64,000 bases of DNA, from positions 124,001 through 188,000 of the forward strand of contig NZ_JAZHRU010000001.1 of the NCBI RefSeq assembly GCF_036924525.1, written 5' to 3'. The position numbers were made by a program, and so were the translations under genes. The notes below the pieces were generated by a model. It saw only the letters and a program-made list of their open reading frames with translations. It ran no database searches and was not told where the DNA came from. Positions 62,769 through 64,000 of this stretch are shown here, piece after piece (the stretch's first letter is position 1; every line of letters starts with the position of its first letter). The stretch is from Bradyrhizobium sp. AZCC 1719. Lineage in GTDB: Bacteria; Pseudomonadota; Alphaproteobacteria; Rhizobiales; Xanthobacteraceae.

Positions 62769-64000
62769 ATGCACGGCGTCGTGGGAAAGCCGCCCGACGC
62801 GGCGGCGAGCGCTGTCGCGACCTCCAAGATCATGCTGCTGATGCTGGTGGCGATGACCGGCGTCGCGCCGATCTCGCTCTATATGCTGGTGCCGGCGCTT
62901 CCCGTGCTGGCGACGACGTTCGGTGGTGACATTTCCGTCGCGCAGATGACGGTGTCGCTCTACATGGTCGGCATCGCTTGCTCGCAGCTCATCATGGGGC
63001 CGCTGTCGGACAAGTTCGGACGCCGCCCGGTGCTGCTCGCAGGCCTTGCCCTGATGGTGGCGGCGAGCGTCGGCTGCTCGCTGGCGCAGACACTGCCGCA
63101 ACTGATTGCCGCGCGTTTCCTGCAGGCGCTGGGTGGCGCGACCGGCATGGTGGTGAGCCGCGCCATCATCCGCGACCTCTACAGCCGCGACCGCATCAGC
63201 TCCATGATCAGCCTCGTGATTGCCGTCATGATGATGGCGCAGATGCTCAGCGCGCTGGTCGGCGGCCTCCTGGAGACCGCGTTCGGCTGGCGCGCCATCT
63301 TCTATTTCATCACGGCGGCTTCGCTCGGCGTTGCGGTCCTGATCACGCTGGCGCTGCCCGAGACGCGCGGCGAACGCAGCGAGAGCAGCAGCTTCCGCGG
63401 CGACGTCGGCAAGCTGATCCGCAACCGCGCCTTCATCGGCTATGTGCTGTGCCAGGTGCTGGCTTCCCAGATTATTTTCATGTTTGCCGGCGGCGGGCCT
63501 TACATCGTGGTGACGCAGATGGGCCGAACCACGGCCGAATATGGCGCGTGGTTCGCGACGACGGGATTTGCCTATCTGATCGGCAATGTGTTCTGCGTCC
63601 GTTTCGCGCCGCGGCATTCGCTGGAGAAGCTGATCTGGTTCGGACTCGCCGTGCAATTCGGCGGCGCCCTCTTCAACCTCGTCTTGAGCATTGCCGGGAT
63701 CAACCAGGCGCCTCTCTGGCTGTTCGGCACTCAGATGATCGTGATGGTCGCGAACGCCTTCGTCATGAATAACGCCGCGGCCGGCGCTATCAGCGCGCGT
63801 CCCGAGGCCGCCGGCACCGCCTCCGGCGCGATGGGGTTTCTGCAGCAGGGTATCGGCGCGCTGGTCTCGCAATTCGGCGCCTATCTCGGCGGCCACTCCA
63901 CGACCACGCTGCCGCTGACGGCCGCGATCTTCGCACTGTCGATTGCCTGCATCTCGGTGATGTTCTTCATCGTGCCGCGGCGGACGGTCGTGGTGAGCGA
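62769..64000 (+). CDS. Bcr/CflA-type drug exporter (cut by window edge)
   Basis: An MFS exporter of the DHA1 Bcr/CflA group, of which 410 residues are visible with no stop before the edge. Features: LLMLVAMTGVAPISLYMLVPALPVLATTF, QMTVSLYMVGIACSQLIMGPLSDKFGRRPVLLAG (motif A), RFLQALGGATGMVVSRAIIRDLY and PETRGER. Twelve membrane segments are nearly complete at the edge, so only a few residues are missing. The first 20 residues are hydrophilic and alanine-rich. The start ATG has an AGGAT site 11 bases before. Confidence 0.88.
   Translation, partial: MHGVVGKPPDAAASAVATSKIMLLMLVAMTGVAPISLYMLVPALPVLATTFGGDISVAQMTVSLYMVGIACSQLIMGPLSDKFGRRPVLLAGLALMVAASVGCSLAQTLPQLIAARFLQALGGATGMVVSRAIIRDLYSRDRISSMISLVIAVMMMAQMLSALVGGLLETAFGWRAIFYFITAASLGVAVLITLALPETRGERSESSSFRGDVGKLIRNRAFIGYVLCQVLASQIIFMFAGGGPYIVVTQMGRTTAEYGAWFATTGFAYLIGNVFCVRFAPRHSLEKLIWFGLAVQFGGALFNLVLSIAGINQAPLWLFGTQMIVMVANAFVMNNAAAGAISARPEAAGTASGAMGFLQQGIGALVSQFGAYLGGHSTTTLPLTAAIFALSIACISVMFFIVPRRTVVVS

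Noticed and set aside
62682..63896. 404-residue minus frame opposite the terminal exporter
   Set aside because: Rich in His/Asp/Arg with no family; the plus strand shows MFS motif A and membrane segments.

Overview
The window is a high-GC chromosomal segment that most resembles Bradyrhizobium or a close relative (Nitrobacteraceae, Alphaproteobacteria). The reasons are the circularly permuted two-piece tmRNA gene, the alphaproteobacterial forms of SspB, HflK and PrmA, a Bug/TctC tricarboxylate transporter, an Omp25/RopB-type barrel, and palindromic repeats with CATTCCGGG ends. Placement is by gene content and remembered family features; no search was run. Both window ends cut genes (hflK on the left, a Bcr/CflA-type exporter on the right).

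Layout. 0-2.3 kb: hflK start, then a thyA - GNAT - folA operon for thymidylate/folate metabolism. 2.4-5.6 kb: tctB-tctA, a hairpin, then tctC (tripartite tricarboxylate transporter). 6.0-7.0 kb: permuted ssrA directly beside sspB, so the degradation tag and the adaptor that delivers tagged proteins to ClpXP are neighbours. 7.1-11.7 kb: fumC, two small ORFs (DUF4169 and ribbon-helix-helix), a TPR protein and an ABC-F ATPase with a short upstream ORF. 11.8-14.8 kb: an AcuR-like TetR regulator, two AhpD-like proteins and an acyl-CoA dehydrogenase homologue that lacks the usual catalytic glutamate. 14.8-21.9 kb: a large AsmA protein, a P450 divergent from a TetR regulator, and an MFS permease. 21.9-27.0 kb: a three-gene unit with a 1111-residue cyclase/ATPase/TPR protein and two unrecognised proteins. 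27.1-30.3 kb: a D-2-hydroxyacid dehydrogenase and a membrane-bound class III cyclase.

30.4-39.1 kb is the most interesting block. It holds ccdA, doxX, a thioredoxin-fold protein, a hicAB module, two tandem cysteine-rich bufferin-type precursors, the MNIO enzyme gene (bufB), its partner (bufC), a creatininase-like gene missing metal ligands, and a gluzincin-type peptidase. Both precursor genes and doxX carry an ECF-sigma-like promoter, GTAAC(C/T/A)-N16-CG(T/A)A, and each precursor gene is followed by its own strong hairpin. I read this as a metal/thiol-stress regulon making post-translationally modified, probably copper-binding, peptides, with two extra genes whose role is not known.

39.1-64 kb: outer-membrane barrel, MFS exporter with a frameshifted LysR regulator, FAD-linked D-lactate-type dehydrogenase, hot-dog thioesterase, AraC/TPR regulator, methyltransferase, a UvrD/PcrA helicase with an in-frame palindromic repeat inside its coding region, a second hicAB pair, an ABC-2 exporter, an L,D-transpeptidase, two YeeE/YedE half-proteins, a spermidine-synthase-like membrane protein, a PYROXD2-like oxidoreductase, prmA, an M24 aminopeptidase P and the exporter cut by the right edge. 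Three copies of one palindromic repeat (in the helicase, after the ABC permease, and before the oxidoreductase) share ends and centre but have hairpin arms that differ while keeping base pairing. A fourth repeat near 62.5 kb belongs to another family.
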